Shown here piece by piece: positions 8,679 through 16,735 of a stretch of 64,000 nt of DNA; the stretch's first letter is position 1, and each line of letters begins with the position of its first letter. The DNA comes from CAXXOK01 sp964497495 (lineage in GTDB: Bacteria; Bacillota; Clostridia; Christensenellales; Aristaeellaceae): the NCBI GenBank assembly GCA_964497495.1, contig CAZCCZ010000002.1:111283-175282 (forward strand), written 5' to 3'. The notes beneath the pieces are model-generated. The model was not told the origin of the DNA and searched no databases. It was given only the letters and a program-made list of their open reading frames with translations. The translations under genes and the position numbers were made by a program.

Positions 8679-9620
8679 TTACGGATTCACCACGTTCTGC
8701 GCGTCGCCCTGAAGGAACGAAGCGAGGTTGCTTACGGCGACATCCATCAGCCGTTGGCGGGATTCCTTGGGCGCCCACGCGATGTGGGGGGTGATCAGGC
8801 AGTTCGGAAGCCCCAGCAGCGGGTTGTCGGCGCGTATGGGTTCCTGGGATACGACGTCCACGGCGGCCGCGTATACCCGCTGGCTTTGAAGCGCTTCCCG
8901 CAGGTCCGCCTCGTTGATCAGGGGCCCGCGGGACGTGTTGATGAGGATCACGCCTTTTTTCATTTTGGCAATCGTCGCGCGGTTGATCATGCCCTGCGTG
9001 TCCGGCAGAAGGGGGCAATGCAGGGTAATAATATCGCTCTGGGCAAGCAGTTCGTCCAGAGACACCATTTCGGGGGCGCTTACTTGCGTGTCGTACGCGA
9101 TCACGCGAAGGCCGAAGCCTTTGGCGATGGCGGCCGTCGCCCGGCCGATGCGTCCGTAGCCGATGATGCCCATGGTTTTACCGGCCAACTCGATTAGCGG
9201 ATAATCCCAGAAGCAGAAATCCCGGCTGCTGGTCCAGCGACCCTGCTGCACCTGCCGGTCGTGGTGCGCCACGTGGTGGCAGATTTCCAGAAGCAACGCG
9301 AACACATACTGCGCGACCGCGGCCGTGCCGTACGTGGGTATGTTCGTCACGGGGATGCCGCGTTTCCTGGCTGCGGCCGTATCCACGACGTTGTAGCCGG
9401 TCGCCAGGACGCCGATGAAACGTAAGTCTTTCGCGTTCCCGATGGTTTTGGCGTCCAGCGGCGTCTTGTTGGTGTATACCGCCTCCGCGCCCTTTATACG
9501 CTCCGCGATCTGCTCCGGCAGGGTATGCTCGTAGACCGTCAGGTCGCCGAGCGCTTTCAGCCCGTCCCAGGACAAATCCCCTGGGTTCAGCGTGTATCCG
9601 TCCAGAACCACAATTTTCAT
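8679..9620 (-). CDS. D-2-hydroxyacid dehydrogenase, glycerate/hydroxypyruvate type
   Basis: 313 residues from the ATG at 9620, seven bases after GGAGG; the frame is open 13 codons further upstream without a better site. The opening (MKIVVLDGYTLNPGDLSWDG) is like that of NAD-dependent glycerate dehydrogenase/hydroxypyruvate reductase. It has the NAD motif GYGRIGRATAAIAKGFG, the Arg of NTSRGPLI, the Glu of SQEPI and the His of TPHIAWAP, which together form the family's active site. It should reduce hydroxypyruvate (or a related 2-ketoacid such as tartronate semialdehyde in enol form) to D-glycerate in the cytosol. It is divergent from the IclR gene and close to glyoxylate-carboligase-like and isomerase genes, which supports this role. 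The exact substrate is inference. Confidence 0.9.
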   Translation of the reverse strand: MKIVVLDGYTLNPGDLSWDGLKALGDLTVYEHTLPEQIAERIKGAEAVYTNKTPLDAKTIGNAKDLRFIGVLATGYNVVDTAAARKRGIPVTNIPTYGTAAVAQYVFALLLEICHHVAHHDRQVQQGRWTSSRDFCFWDYPLIELAGKTMGIIGYGRIGRATAAIAKGFGLRVIAYDTQVSAPEMVSLDELLAQSDIITLHCPLLPDTQGMINRATIAKMKKGVILINTSRGPLINEADLREALQSQRVYAAAVDVVSQEPIRADNPLLGLPNCLITPHIAWAPKESRQRLMDVAVSNLASFLQGDAQNVVNP

Positions 9621-9640
9621 CTTTTTGCCTCCCGCCTCTA

Positions 9641-9669
9641 TTGCGCATGGGAATCGCATATGTTACCAT
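9641..9669 (+). promoter_or_regulatory. Possible promoter of the IclR gene
   Basis: TTGCGC (9641-9646), 17 bases, TACCAT (9664-9669), ending 26 bases before the ATG. No TTTCA/TGAAA operator is visible in this 75-base divergent gap, so autoregulation through that site is not evident. Confidence 0.4.
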
Positions 9670-9695
9670 GGGAAAAAACCAAGAGAAGGAATTCT

Positions 9696-10475
9696 ATGGC
9701 GTCGAAATTGTTTAAGTCCAACCAGTCCGTGGAAAAGGTGCTCCAAATCATCGAATGTCTGGCAAAAAACGGGGAACCGATGCGGCTGAACGATTTATCC
9801 CAGCGTATCGGCATGCCGGACAGCACGGTGCTGCGGATCCTGAACACGTTGGTGCAGAAGGGGTACGCCTATCAGGAAGAAAACACTCACCGGTACGGGC
9901 TGACCCTCCGCATTTCCTCCATCGGGCAAATGGTCAGCAGTACGCTGCATATCCGCGATATCGTGAAACCCTATCTGAAACGGCTGAGCGTCCTTTCCGG
10001 GGAATCGGCCTGCCTGACCATCGAAGAGGGGATGGAGGTCATTTACATCGACGTGGAGGACGGGGTAGACGGGATGCTGAAGATCATGCAGCGTATCGGC
10101 AAACGCGCTCCCCTGCACGCGACGGGCGTCGGCAAAATCTTTCTGACGCAGTACTCGCAGGAACAGATGCAGCGCCTGCTCACCGAGAAAGGGCTGGTTC
10201 CGCTTACGGCGCACACGCTGACGACTGTGGAAGCGTTGACGGCGGAGGTGCAAAAGATCAGGGAGCAGGGATACGCGATCGACGACGAGGAGTGCGAGCT
10301 GGGGGCTCGCTGCGTGGCCGCGCCCCTGTACAGCTACGATAACAAAATCATCGCTGCCATCAGCATCACCGGGCCGTCGTTACGCATCGACGACGGGAAG
10401 CTGGACCAACTCCGCCAGCTCGTCATCGAAACGGCGCAGACCGTCAGCCTACAGCTGGGCTACAACCCTTCCTGA
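9696..10475 (+). CDS. IclR-family transcriptional regulator
   Basis: 259 residues from the ATG at 9696 behind AGAAGGA. Residues about 8-65 form the winged helix-turn-helix (SVEKVLQIIECLAKNGEPMR; LSQRIGMPDSTVLRILNTL) and residues 80-255 the effector domain (APLHATGVGKIFL; GCELGARCVAAP-like EECELGARCVAAPLY; ISITGPSLRI). Length and order are standard. Family members such as AllR and KdgR bind palindromes near promoters and respond to small acids (glyoxylate for AllR). It sits inside the gene cluster for glyoxylate-type metabolism, and three KdgR-like palindromes flank the neighbouring transcription units, so it is probably their local repressor. Effector not determined. Confidence 0.93.
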   Translation: MASKLFKSNQSVEKVLQIIECLAKNGEPMRLNDLSQRIGMPDSTVLRILNTLVQKGYAYQEENTHRYGLTLRISSIGQMVSSTLHIRDIVKPYLKRLSVLSGESACLTIEEGMEVIYIDVEDGVDGMLKIMQRIGKRAPLHATGVGKIFLTQYSQEQMQRLLTEKGLVPLTAHTLTTVEALTAEVQKIREQGYAIDDEECELGARCVAAPLYSYDNKIIAAISITGPSLRIDDGKLDQLRQLVIETAQTVSLQLGYNPS

Positions 10476-10486
10476 CGCCGCCGGGA

Positions 10487-11395
10487 TCAGACGAGTTCCC
10501 AGGCTTCGTTGAGAAAACGCTTCGCTCCGGCCAGCACCATATCGCTGTCCTCATCGCCCCAGGGCTTGACCTCGAAAGCCACTACGGGGCGTTTTTCACG
10601 CGCGATATATCCGACGTCCATCAGCTTGCGCAGGAAGCTTGCCAGCAGCTTCCGGTCTACCACGCTGTTTTCAAAATCGAAACGCGGGTGCTGGTCGCCG
10701 TAGGCGGGAGCGCCTTTCGTAAGCACGGAATTGGCGATGTGCACGTGGCGGATGTAGGGAACGACGGGGTCGATGCTCTGGTCGAGCGTTTCGTGCAGCT
10801 GCGTGATGTGGCTCAGGTCGATCATCAGCCCGAAGTTGGGGAATTCCTGCGACACTTCTTTGGCGAAACGGGCGGCGCGGGAGGCGGGCCCGATCAGCGC
10901 GCATTTTTCCACGTCGTAATCGAACACTTCCAGATACACCTGCAAATCGCCTTTCTGCTGTGCGTAGCCGCAGATTTCGCGGGTGCTTTTCAGCAACTGC
11001 CGGTAGGCTTCCTCTTCCCGGCCCGCCTCGAACCTGCCGGACAGGTACCCGACGGCGGAAGCGCCGATTTCGTACGCTTCGTCGATGCAGGCGAGCACGC
11101 GGGAAAGCGCCGCCTGCCGTTCCTTTTCGTCGAGGCTGTTCAGGTTTTCCTTGTTGCGCAGCAACTGGGGCTGCGCGCCGAAGCCCAGCGTCATGCCGGC
11201 TTGCCTTGCGTAGCGGCCCACCAGCGCCCGCTGCTGCGCATCCGCGATGTGCGTGACCTCTATGGCGTCGAAATAGGGGTCGTCCATAACCTTTTTCACG
11301 CTGGAGAGGATGTCTCCTTCTCCGGTCATCGCCGCGGGATAGGCCATAAAATGCACAAGACCGACTTTGATCGACCGATGAAGATCCGTATTCAC
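10487..11395 (-). CDS. Sugar phosphate isomerase/epimerase-like TIM barrel (hydroxypyruvate isomerase candidate)
   Basis: 302 residues. The family fold (AP_endonuc_2/xylose-isomerase-like barrel) shows in its metal-ligand strands: a Glu in QVYLEVFDYD, an Asp in GLMIDLSHITQ, a His pair in IRHVHIANS and a Glu in VVAFEVKPWGDED. It lies 12 bases downstream of the ThDP enzyme gene, clearly in one operon. In the glyoxylate pathway known from Escherichia coli (gcl-hyi-glxR) a protein of this fold, Hyi, interconverts tartronate semialdehyde and hydroxypyruvate; this protein is about 45 residues longer than Hyi and I do not see close identity, so the activity is inferred from context. Its 3' end is 11 bases from the convergent IclR gene. 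Confidence 0.85.
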   Translation of the reverse strand: MNTDLHRSIKVGLVHFMAYPAAMTGEGDILSSVKKVMDDPYFDAIEVTHIADAQQRALVGRYARQAGMTLGFGAQPQLLRNKENLNSLDEKERQAALSRVLACIDEAYEIGASAVGYLSGRFEAGREEEAYRQLLKSTREICGYAQQKGDLQVYLEVFDYDVEKCALIGPASRAARFAKEVSQEFPNFGLMIDLSHITQLHETLDQSIDPVVPYIRHVHIANSVLTKGAPAYGDQHPRFDFENSVVDRKLLASFLRKLMDVGYIAREKRPVVAFEVKPWGDEDSDMVLAGAKRFLNEAWELV

Positions 11396-11407
11396 GCGAA
11401 TGCCTCC

Positions 11408-13087
11408 TTATTCCTCGGGCGCGAAGCTCTTGACCATATCCAGGCGGCCGCCCATATCGCAGAACTGCTCCGGCTGGCAGACCACGTCGATCACGTAGGT
11501 TTTTCCGCTTTCCTTGGCGCGCTTCAGCGCGGCCGTCAGCTCGTCCGGCGTATGCACGCGCTCGGCCATGCAGCCGTAACCCTGCGCGACCTTCACGTAA
11601 TCCACCCGACCGTCCTGGTTGTAGGGCATTGCCACCGCGTATTCGTAACCGTAGGCGGTGCGCTGGTTTTCGCAAATCAGCCCCAGGTAGGCGTTATTCA
11701 CGATCACGGCGATGACGGGCTTTTTGAACACGGAGGATACGGCGAGCTCCTCCCCCATGAAGGTGAAGCCGAAATCGCCCAGCACGGTTACGCTGTAGGC
11801 TTTGGAATCGGCGACTTTCGCCCCGAACGCCGCGGGAATTTCGTAGCCCAGCGTGCCTGCGCCGCCGGAGGGCAGGTACCGACGGGGAACGTTGATCTCC
11901 TGCAGCTGGCCGGACCAAATCTGCGTGTTGCCGCAGCCGACGGTGAACATGGTTTGCTCGTCGAAGGCGCGGTTCACTTCCCGGAAGACGCGGTGCGGAA
12001 GGATGGGCACCTGGTCGTAATCCGTTTTCCGTGCCAGTTGCTTGCGAAGCCCGGCGATCCCGGCGGCGCGAGCGGGATTCACGGGCTTCATCCCCTTGCG
12101 TTTCGCCTGCGCCAGCAGCTCGTCCACCGCCAGCTTCGCGTCGGACACGATGCCCAGATCCGGCTGGAACACCTTGCCGATCTGAGCCGGTTCGATGTCA
12201 ATATGGATGAATTTGCGGCCCTGGCGGTATACGCCCAGATCCCCGGTGTGACGGTCGGAGAAACGGCAGCCGATGCCCAAAATCAGATCGGATTCCAAGA
12301 AAACCTTGTTGCCGATCGGCTGGCCGACCTGAATGCCCGCGTGGCCGGCGTTGAGCGGGTGGTTGAGCGGAATGCCGCCCTTGGCCATAAAGGTGGTGAT
12401 GACGGGAAGCTGCAGGTATTCGGCGAAGGCGACGACGTCCGCCTCGCACTCGGCCAGCGTGCAGCCGCCGCCCATGATGATGGCGGGCGCCTTGGCCTCG
12501 TTCAGCATTTTCAGCGCTTCGGCAATCTTCGCGGGGTCGGGCGCGGGCTTGACGACCGGCGCCGGCTCGTACGCATTAATATCGAAATCAATGTCGGCCG
12601 TCTGCACGTCCAGAGGCAGATCCAGCAGCACGGGGCCCGGCTTGCCGCTGCGCATTAAATAGAACGCTTCCTTCATCACGGCGGGCAGGTCTTTGGGCTC
12701 GGTCAGGCAATAGGTCTTCTTGGCGACCGGGGCGCAAATGGTGGCGATGTCCACGCACTGGAAAACGTCCATTTTCAGCTGCCAGGTTTTCGCCTGCCCG
12801 GTGATGGCCAGCAGGGGGATGGAATCGATGTTGGCCGTGTAAACGCCGGTTACGAAGTTGGTCGCGCCCGGGCCGGAGGTGCAAATGGCCAGGGCGATTT
12901 TATGGCTCGCGCGGTAATACCCGTCCGCCGCGTGCGTGCAGGCTTCTTCGTGCCGCATGCAGTAATGGTCGATCGGGGCTTTCTCTAAATACTGATAAAC
13001 GGGGTTGATCCCCGCGCCGGGGATTCCAAAAGCGTCGGTGATCCCCTCTTTTACTAAAATTTGAACTAAGGCCTCTGCGACTTTCAT
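11408..13087 (-). CDS. ThDP-dependent enzyme, glyoxylate carboligase-like
   Basis: 559 residues in three domains: PYR (about 1-170), central (190-330) and PP (360-540, with GDFGFTFMGEEL to VNNAYLGL as the ThDP motif). It resembles glyoxylate carboligase (tartronate-semialdehyde synthase) more than acetolactate synthase: PGAGINPVYQYL, FYLMRSGKPGPVLLDLPLDV, FIHIDIEPAQIGKVFQPDLG and NNAYLGLI all have near-identical counterparts in E. coli Gcl. One key difference: Gcl has Val in the position where most ThDP enzymes have the catalytic Glu, and this protein has Glu47 (RHEEACTHAADGYYRA). It is the first gene of an operon with the isomerase-like gene, behind a strong promoter with an IclR-type operator. 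Substrate could be glyoxylate or another 2-ketoacid. Confidence 0.88.
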   Translation of the reverse strand: MKVAEALVQILVKEGITDAFGIPGAGINPVYQYLEKAPIDHYCMRHEEACTHAADGYYRASHKIALAICTSGPGATNFVTGVYTANIDSIPLLAITGQAKTWQLKMDVFQCVDIATICAPVAKKTYCLTEPKDLPAVMKEAFYLMRSGKPGPVLLDLPLDVQTADIDFDINAYEPAPVVKPAPDPAKIAEALKMLNEAKAPAIIMGGGCTLAECEADVVAFAEYLQLPVITTFMAKGGIPLNHPLNAGHAGIQVGQPIGNKVFLESDLILGIGCRFSDRHTGDLGVYRQGRKFIHIDIEPAQIGKVFQPDLGIVSDAKLAVDELLAQAKRKGMKPVNPARAAGIAGLRKQLARKTDYDQVPILPHRVFREVNRAFDEQTMFTVGCGNTQIWSGQLQEINVPRRYLPSGGAGTLGYEIPAAFGAKVADSKAYSVTVLGDFGFTFMGEELAVSSVFKKPVIAVIVNNAYLGLICENQRTAYGYEYAVAMPYNQDGRVDYVKVAQGYGCMAERVHTPDELTAALKRAKESGKTYVIDVVCQPEQFCDMGGRLDMVKSFAPEE

Positions 13088-13099
13088 TTCAAGCCCTCC

Positions 13100-13127
13100 A
13101 TTTCATTAAGTGAAATCATCTTTCACT
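13100..13127. promoter_or_regulatory. IclR-type operator, overlapping palindromes
   Basis: Two overlapping perfect inverted repeats: ATTTCA-TTAAG-TGAAAT (13100-13116) and AGTGAAA-TCATC-TTTCACT (13109-13127). They form three half-sites, TTTCA, TGAAA, TTTCA, at exact 10-base steps. The site covers about +1 to +28 of the inferred transcript of the ThDP-enzyme operon and ends just before its ribosome site, so binding should repress. Confidence 0.72.
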
Positions 13128-13133
13128 ATCAAT

Positions 13134-13162
13134 ATTTTAAACCGATCCGAAAACTTTGTCAA
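13134..13162 (-). promoter_or_regulatory. sigmaA-type promoter of the ThDP enzyme operon
   Basis: Minus strand: consensus -35 TTGACA (13162-13157), 17-base spacer, -10 TAAAAT (13139-13134); start expected near 13127, about 40 bases before the ATG. Confidence 0.75.
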
Positions 13163-13254
13163 CTTGTTTATCGTTTTTTAACAAAAACTCTATGATGTTC
13201 TATTCTCTTTCGCCGGGGCGGGATCTCCGGAAACCGGGCAAAGGGGAGATGCCG

Positions 13255-13275
13255 AAATGAAATATGGTTTCATTT
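13255..13275. promoter_or_regulatory. IclR-type operator upstream of larA-like gene
   Basis: Perfect inverted repeat AAATGAAA-TATGG-TTTCATTT, with the same TGAAA-N5-TTTCA core as the other two sites and the KdgR-like layout. Unlike those, it lies upstream of the -35 box (13281), so it may activate, or repress by contact with the minus-strand site 130 bases away. Confidence 0.7.
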
Positions 13276-13280
13276 ACATC

Positions 13281-13309
13281 TTGATCTTTTTTGGCCCCGC
13301 CCCTATAAT
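13281..13309 (+). promoter_or_regulatory. sigmaA-type promoter of the larA-like gene
   Basis: TTGATC (13281-13286), 17 bases, TATAAT (13304-13309). The leader to the ATG at 13497 would be about 180 bases; nothing recognisable was seen in it, and no other gene lies in 13088-13496. Confidence 0.6.
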
Positions 13310-13496
13310 AACCGGGAATCCTTTTCCCTGGCGCGATGCATCCTGCGGACACCGGACGGACCGGCCCGAACGGCGGCGCCTTGCCGGAAAACGGGTTTCC
13401 CCAACGGCGGGAAAAGCCCCCGAAGCGGAACGCCGCGCTGAAAGCGGGCGCTCCCGTCCACCGTCTAACCGCTTGTTTGATTGAAAGGGCGTTGTT

Positions 13497-14771
13497 ATGC
13501 TCCTGTCTCTTCCGTACGATCTGGGGTACCAAAGCGTGGAACTGCCGGACGCGCGTGTGCGGGCGGTGCTGACGCCCGGCGCCGCGCCGAAAACGGACGC
13601 CTCGCAGGACGAAACGGTCGCCGAGGCACTGAGCCATCCGCTGGACAGCCCGCCGCTTTCCGTTTTATCGAAAAACGCGAAGCGTGTGCTGGTCATTTCC
13701 AGCGACCATACGAGGCCGGTTCCCAGCGGCGTCCTCATGCCGCGGCTCCTTCGGGAGATCCGGGCGGGCAATCCCCGCGCCGAAATTAAAATTCTCATTT
13801 CCACCGGCTGCCACCGCCCCAGCACCCGCGAGGAGCTGTTGCGGAAATTCGGGCCGGATATCGTGAACGAGGAAGAAATCGTCAACCACGACAGTACGGA
13901 CGCGGACGGGATGATCGATTTGGGCGTTCTGCCGTCCGGCGGAAGGCTGCGGGTGAACCGGCTGGCGGCCTGGGCGGATCTGGTGGTAGGGGAGGGGTTC
14001 ATCGAGCCCCACTTTTTCGCGGGCTTTTCCGGCGGCAGAAAAAGCATCCTGCCCGGTATAGCCTCGGCGGAAACGGTGCTTTATAACCATTGCGCTCCGT
14101 TCATCGCAGACCCGAAGGCGAGGACGGGCATTTTACAGGGCAACCCCATCCACCGGGATATGCTTTACGCGGCGAAGGCGGCCAACCTCGGCTTCATCCT
14201 CAACGTGGCGCTGGACGAGCGAAAGCGGATTATCGGCGCGTGGGCGGGGAATTTTCAAACGGCGCACGAGGCGGGCTGCGCCTTCGTACGGGAACACAGC
14301 TCCGTGCCCGCCGTGCCGGGGGACGTCGTGCTGACGTCCAACGGAGGCTATCCGCTGGATCAGAACGTCTACCAGGCGGTCAAGTGCATGACCGCGGCGG
14401 AAAGCTGCGTACGGCGGGACGGCGTGATCATCGTATCGGCGGCCTGCCGGGACGGCGCTGGCGGGGGGAACTTCTTCCGGCAGTCCAGTCAAAACCTGAG
14501 CCCGTCGGAGATTCTGAATCAAATCCGGGCGGTGCCCCCCGACCGGACGGAACCCGACCAGTGGCAGACGCAGATTCTGATGCGCGTGCTGACCAAAGCC
14601 CGCGTGATCATGGTTACGGACCCGTCCCTGAAGGAGACGGTCGAAAAGATGCACATGGCCTACGCGCCCACGCTGGAGGCGGCGGTTCGGGCGGCCGAAC
14701 GCACGGCGCCCGGCGGGCGGTACGTCGCCATCCCCGACGGCGTTTCCGTGATCGTCCGGGAAGATGTCTGA
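13497..14771 (+). CDS. larA: LarA-family (lactate racemase-like) nickel-pincer enzyme
   Basis: 424 residues. All four residues that hold the nickel-pincer cofactor and catalyse in Lactiplantibacillus plantarum LarA are present with a constant offset of two: His106 (STGCHRPST), His172 and Lys182 (EPHFFAGFSGGRKSILPG) and His198 (LYNHCAPF). The N-terminal half is the DUF2088 domain; the C-terminal half runs to about residue 420 as usual. LarA racemises 2-hydroxyacids; homologues act on lactate, malate, glycerate-like and sugar acids. The cofactor genes larB, larC and larE are not in the window. Monocistronic, with an IclR-type operator upstream of its promoter, so it is probably in the glyoxylate/hydroxypyruvate regulon. 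The exact substrate is unknown. Confidence 0.9.
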   Translation: MLLSLPYDLGYQSVELPDARVRAVLTPGAAPKTDASQDETVAEALSHPLDSPPLSVLSKNAKRVLVISSDHTRPVPSGVLMPRLLREIRAGNPRAEIKILISTGCHRPSTREELLRKFGPDIVNEEEIVNHDSTDADGMIDLGVLPSGGRLRVNRLAAWADLVVGEGFIEPHFFAGFSGGRKSILPGIASAETVLYNHCAPFIADPKARTGILQGNPIHRDMLYAAKAANLGFILNVALDERKRIIGAWAGNFQTAHEAGCAFVREHSSVPAVPGDVVLTSNGGYPLDQNVYQAVKCMTAAESCVRRDGVIIVSAACRDGAGGGNFFRQSSQNLSPSEILNQIRAVPPDRTEPDQWQTQILMRVLTKARVIMVTDPSLKETVEKMHMAYAPTLEAAVRAAERTAPGGRYVAIPDGVSVIVREDV

Positions 14772-14876
14772 CGACCGCCGCCGTCCGGATCGCTGAAAAA
14801 GGCCCGGCTGCGGGGTGGCAAGGGGTATCACATACAGGGAAGAAAGCCGACGGCTACCGCCGTCCGGATCGCACCA

Positions 14877-14910
14877 TAAAAATCGCCGGAGGCCTGAGCC
14901 CCCGGCGATT
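14877..14910 (-). terminator. Intrinsic terminator for fucI
   Basis: A 9-base perfect stem, AATCGCCGG/CCGGCGATT (14881-14889 with 14902-14910), followed on the minus strand by a T tract at 14882-14877. It lies between the convergent larA-like and fucI genes; a weaker TCTTATT tail on the plus strand may allow two-way use. Confidence 0.75.
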
Positions 14911-14952
14911 CTTATTGCTTCCCCGTTTTCGCCGCATCCGGCGATCCCGTTC

Positions 14953-16734
14953 TCAGCCGTACAGCGGGCCGTAATGCGCGCACGCCGAGTAATCGGCCGC
15001 CTGGGTGTCGATGGCGCCGAAGGCCGCCCAGCTGTGCGGACGGTAGACCTTCTCCGCGGGTACGTTGTGCATGTTCACCGGAATGCGCAACATGGAGCAC
15101 AGGGTGATCAGCTCCGCGCCTACGTGCCCGTACACGGTCACGCCGTGGTTGGCGCCCCAGTTGGCCATGACGCCGTACACGTCCCGGAAAACGCCTTCCC
15201 CGGTCAGCCTGGGGGCGAACCACGTGGTGGGCCAGGTACGGTCGGTGCGCTCGTCCAGCGTTTTGTGCACCGCGTCCGGCAGTACGAGGGTGGAACCCTC
15301 GGCGATCTGCATCACCGGCCCCACGCCCTCCACGATGTTCACGCGCAGCATCGTGACGGGCATTTCGGCGTCGGTCTTGAAATGGCTGGAAAATCCGCCG
15401 CCCCGGAAATATTCGTAGTTGGCGCGGCACCAGTCCGTCGCCTTCAGGCAGGCGTCGATATCCTTTTGCGTCATATCCCAGAAGGGCTTCATCACGGCCC
15501 GGCCCTGCGCGTCCCGGCTGGCCCCGGTGCAGTCCAGCGCTGTGGCTCCGCTGTTGATCAGGTGGATGAAACCGTCGGCGGCTTTCCCGGCAGGCTCCCA
15601 GCCGGTTACGCGCCGGACCGCTTCCGGGCTCCAGTAGGTGCGCACGTCGTGGAAGCAGGGGGCCGTGTGGGTGACGAGGGTGCCCAGCATCATCGCGACG
15701 CCGTTCAGGGTGTCGTTCTCGGTGGCGAAGGGTGTGGGCGCCTTCGGGCCGTTCCAGTCGAAGGTGCTCGCCATGAGGCTTTCGGTGAAGTCCGCGTTGG
15801 GCAGCCAGTCCGTCCAGCTGCGCTGGCCCTGAAAGCCGCCTGCGACGGCGTTCTTGCCCAGCGCTTCCTCGTGCCATCCCATGGCGTCCAGCCTGGGGTT
15901 GCCGTAGAGGATATCGCGGATGACGAGCGTCATTTTCACGATGAACTCCCAGTCCTGTTCCGGGGGCACCGCTTTGGAGCGGGTGATGATCTCCGGCAGG
16001 TTTCTCCCCGCGTTGCAGTCGAACCCCTCCGGGCAGTTGGTTTTCACCCACGCAAGCGCCTTCCCGGTTTCTTCGGGGTCGAAGACGCCCAGCCGGATGC
16101 GGCGGAGGATCTCAGTCATATCCACCCATTCGGTGCGGATGCCGAAATACTTCTGGAACGCCATGGTGTCGCAGTAGCTGCCCATGATGCCCATCGCCAC
16201 GCCGCCCAGGTTTACGTACGCCTTGTTCTTCATCCAGCCTACTGCCACGGCGCAGCGGGCGAACAGCCGTATCTTCTCCGCCACATCCTCCGGCACGGAG
16301 GCGTCCCCCGCGTCCTGCACGTCCCGGCCGTAGATGCTGAACGCCGGAAGCCCTTTCTGCGCGTAGGCCGCCAGCACCGCCGCCAGGTATACCGCGCCCG
16401 GCCGTTCCGTGCCGTTGAAGCCCCACACCGCCTTGATGGTCTGGGGGTTCATATCGAAGGTTTCCATGCCGTAGCACCAGCAGGGCGTTACCGTGAGAGT
16501 CGCCACGATGTTCTGGGTGGCGAAAAACTCCTCGCATTTCGCGGCTTCCGCGCCGCCGCCGATGGTGGACGGCGCGACGACCGCCTGTACGGGCGTGCCG
16601 TCCGGATAGCGCAGGCTTTCCACCAGCTTCCCGGCGGCCTGGGCCATGCCCATCGTCTGTTTTTCCAGCCCCTCGCGCACGCCGCCCCAGCGGCCGTCGA
16701 TCACGGGGCGAATCCCGATTTTCGGGTAGAGCAT
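14953..16734 (-). CDS. fucI: L-fucose isomerase
   Basis: 593 residues, the normal FucI length, from the ATG at 16734; the open frame extends 13 codons upstream but lacks a site there. The opening KIGIRPVIDGRWGGVREGLE, the central APSTIGGGAEAAKCEE and MGIMGSYCDTMAF, the ASTFDWNGPKAPTPFATEND metal-site region and the C-terminal VTVYGHVGAELITLCSMLRI and NMHNVP are all FucI hallmarks. It isomerises L-fucose to L-fuculose (also D-arabinose) in the cytosol. Its ATG is one base after the fucA stop codon, so the two are translationally coupled. No fuculokinase gene directly adjoins; the FGGY kinase at 24703 is a candidate. A terminator follows. Confidence 0.95.
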   Translation of the reverse strand: MLYPKIGIRPVIDGRWGGVREGLEKQTMGMAQAAGKLVESLRYPDGTPVQAVVAPSTIGGGAEAAKCEEFFATQNIVATLTVTPCWCYGMETFDMNPQTIKAVWGFNGTERPGAVYLAAVLAAYAQKGLPAFSIYGRDVQDAGDASVPEDVAEKIRLFARCAVAVGWMKNKAYVNLGGVAMGIMGSYCDTMAFQKYFGIRTEWVDMTEILRRIRLGVFDPEETGKALAWVKTNCPEGFDCNAGRNLPEIITRSKAVPPEQDWEFIVKMTLVIRDILYGNPRLDAMGWHEEALGKNAVAGGFQGQRSWTDWLPNADFTESLMASTFDWNGPKAPTPFATENDTLNGVAMMLGTLVTHTAPCFHDVRTYWSPEAVRRVTGWEPAGKAADGFIHLINSGATALDCTGASRDAQGRAVMKPFWDMTQKDIDACLKATDWCRANYEYFRGGGFSSHFKTDAEMPVTMLRVNIVEGVGPVMQIAEGSTLVLPDAVHKTLDERTDRTWPTTWFAPRLTGEGVFRDVYGVMANWGANHGVTVYGHVGAELITLCSMLRIPVNMHNVPAEKVYRPHSWAAFGAIDTQAADYSACAHYGPLYG

Positions 16735-16735
16735 C

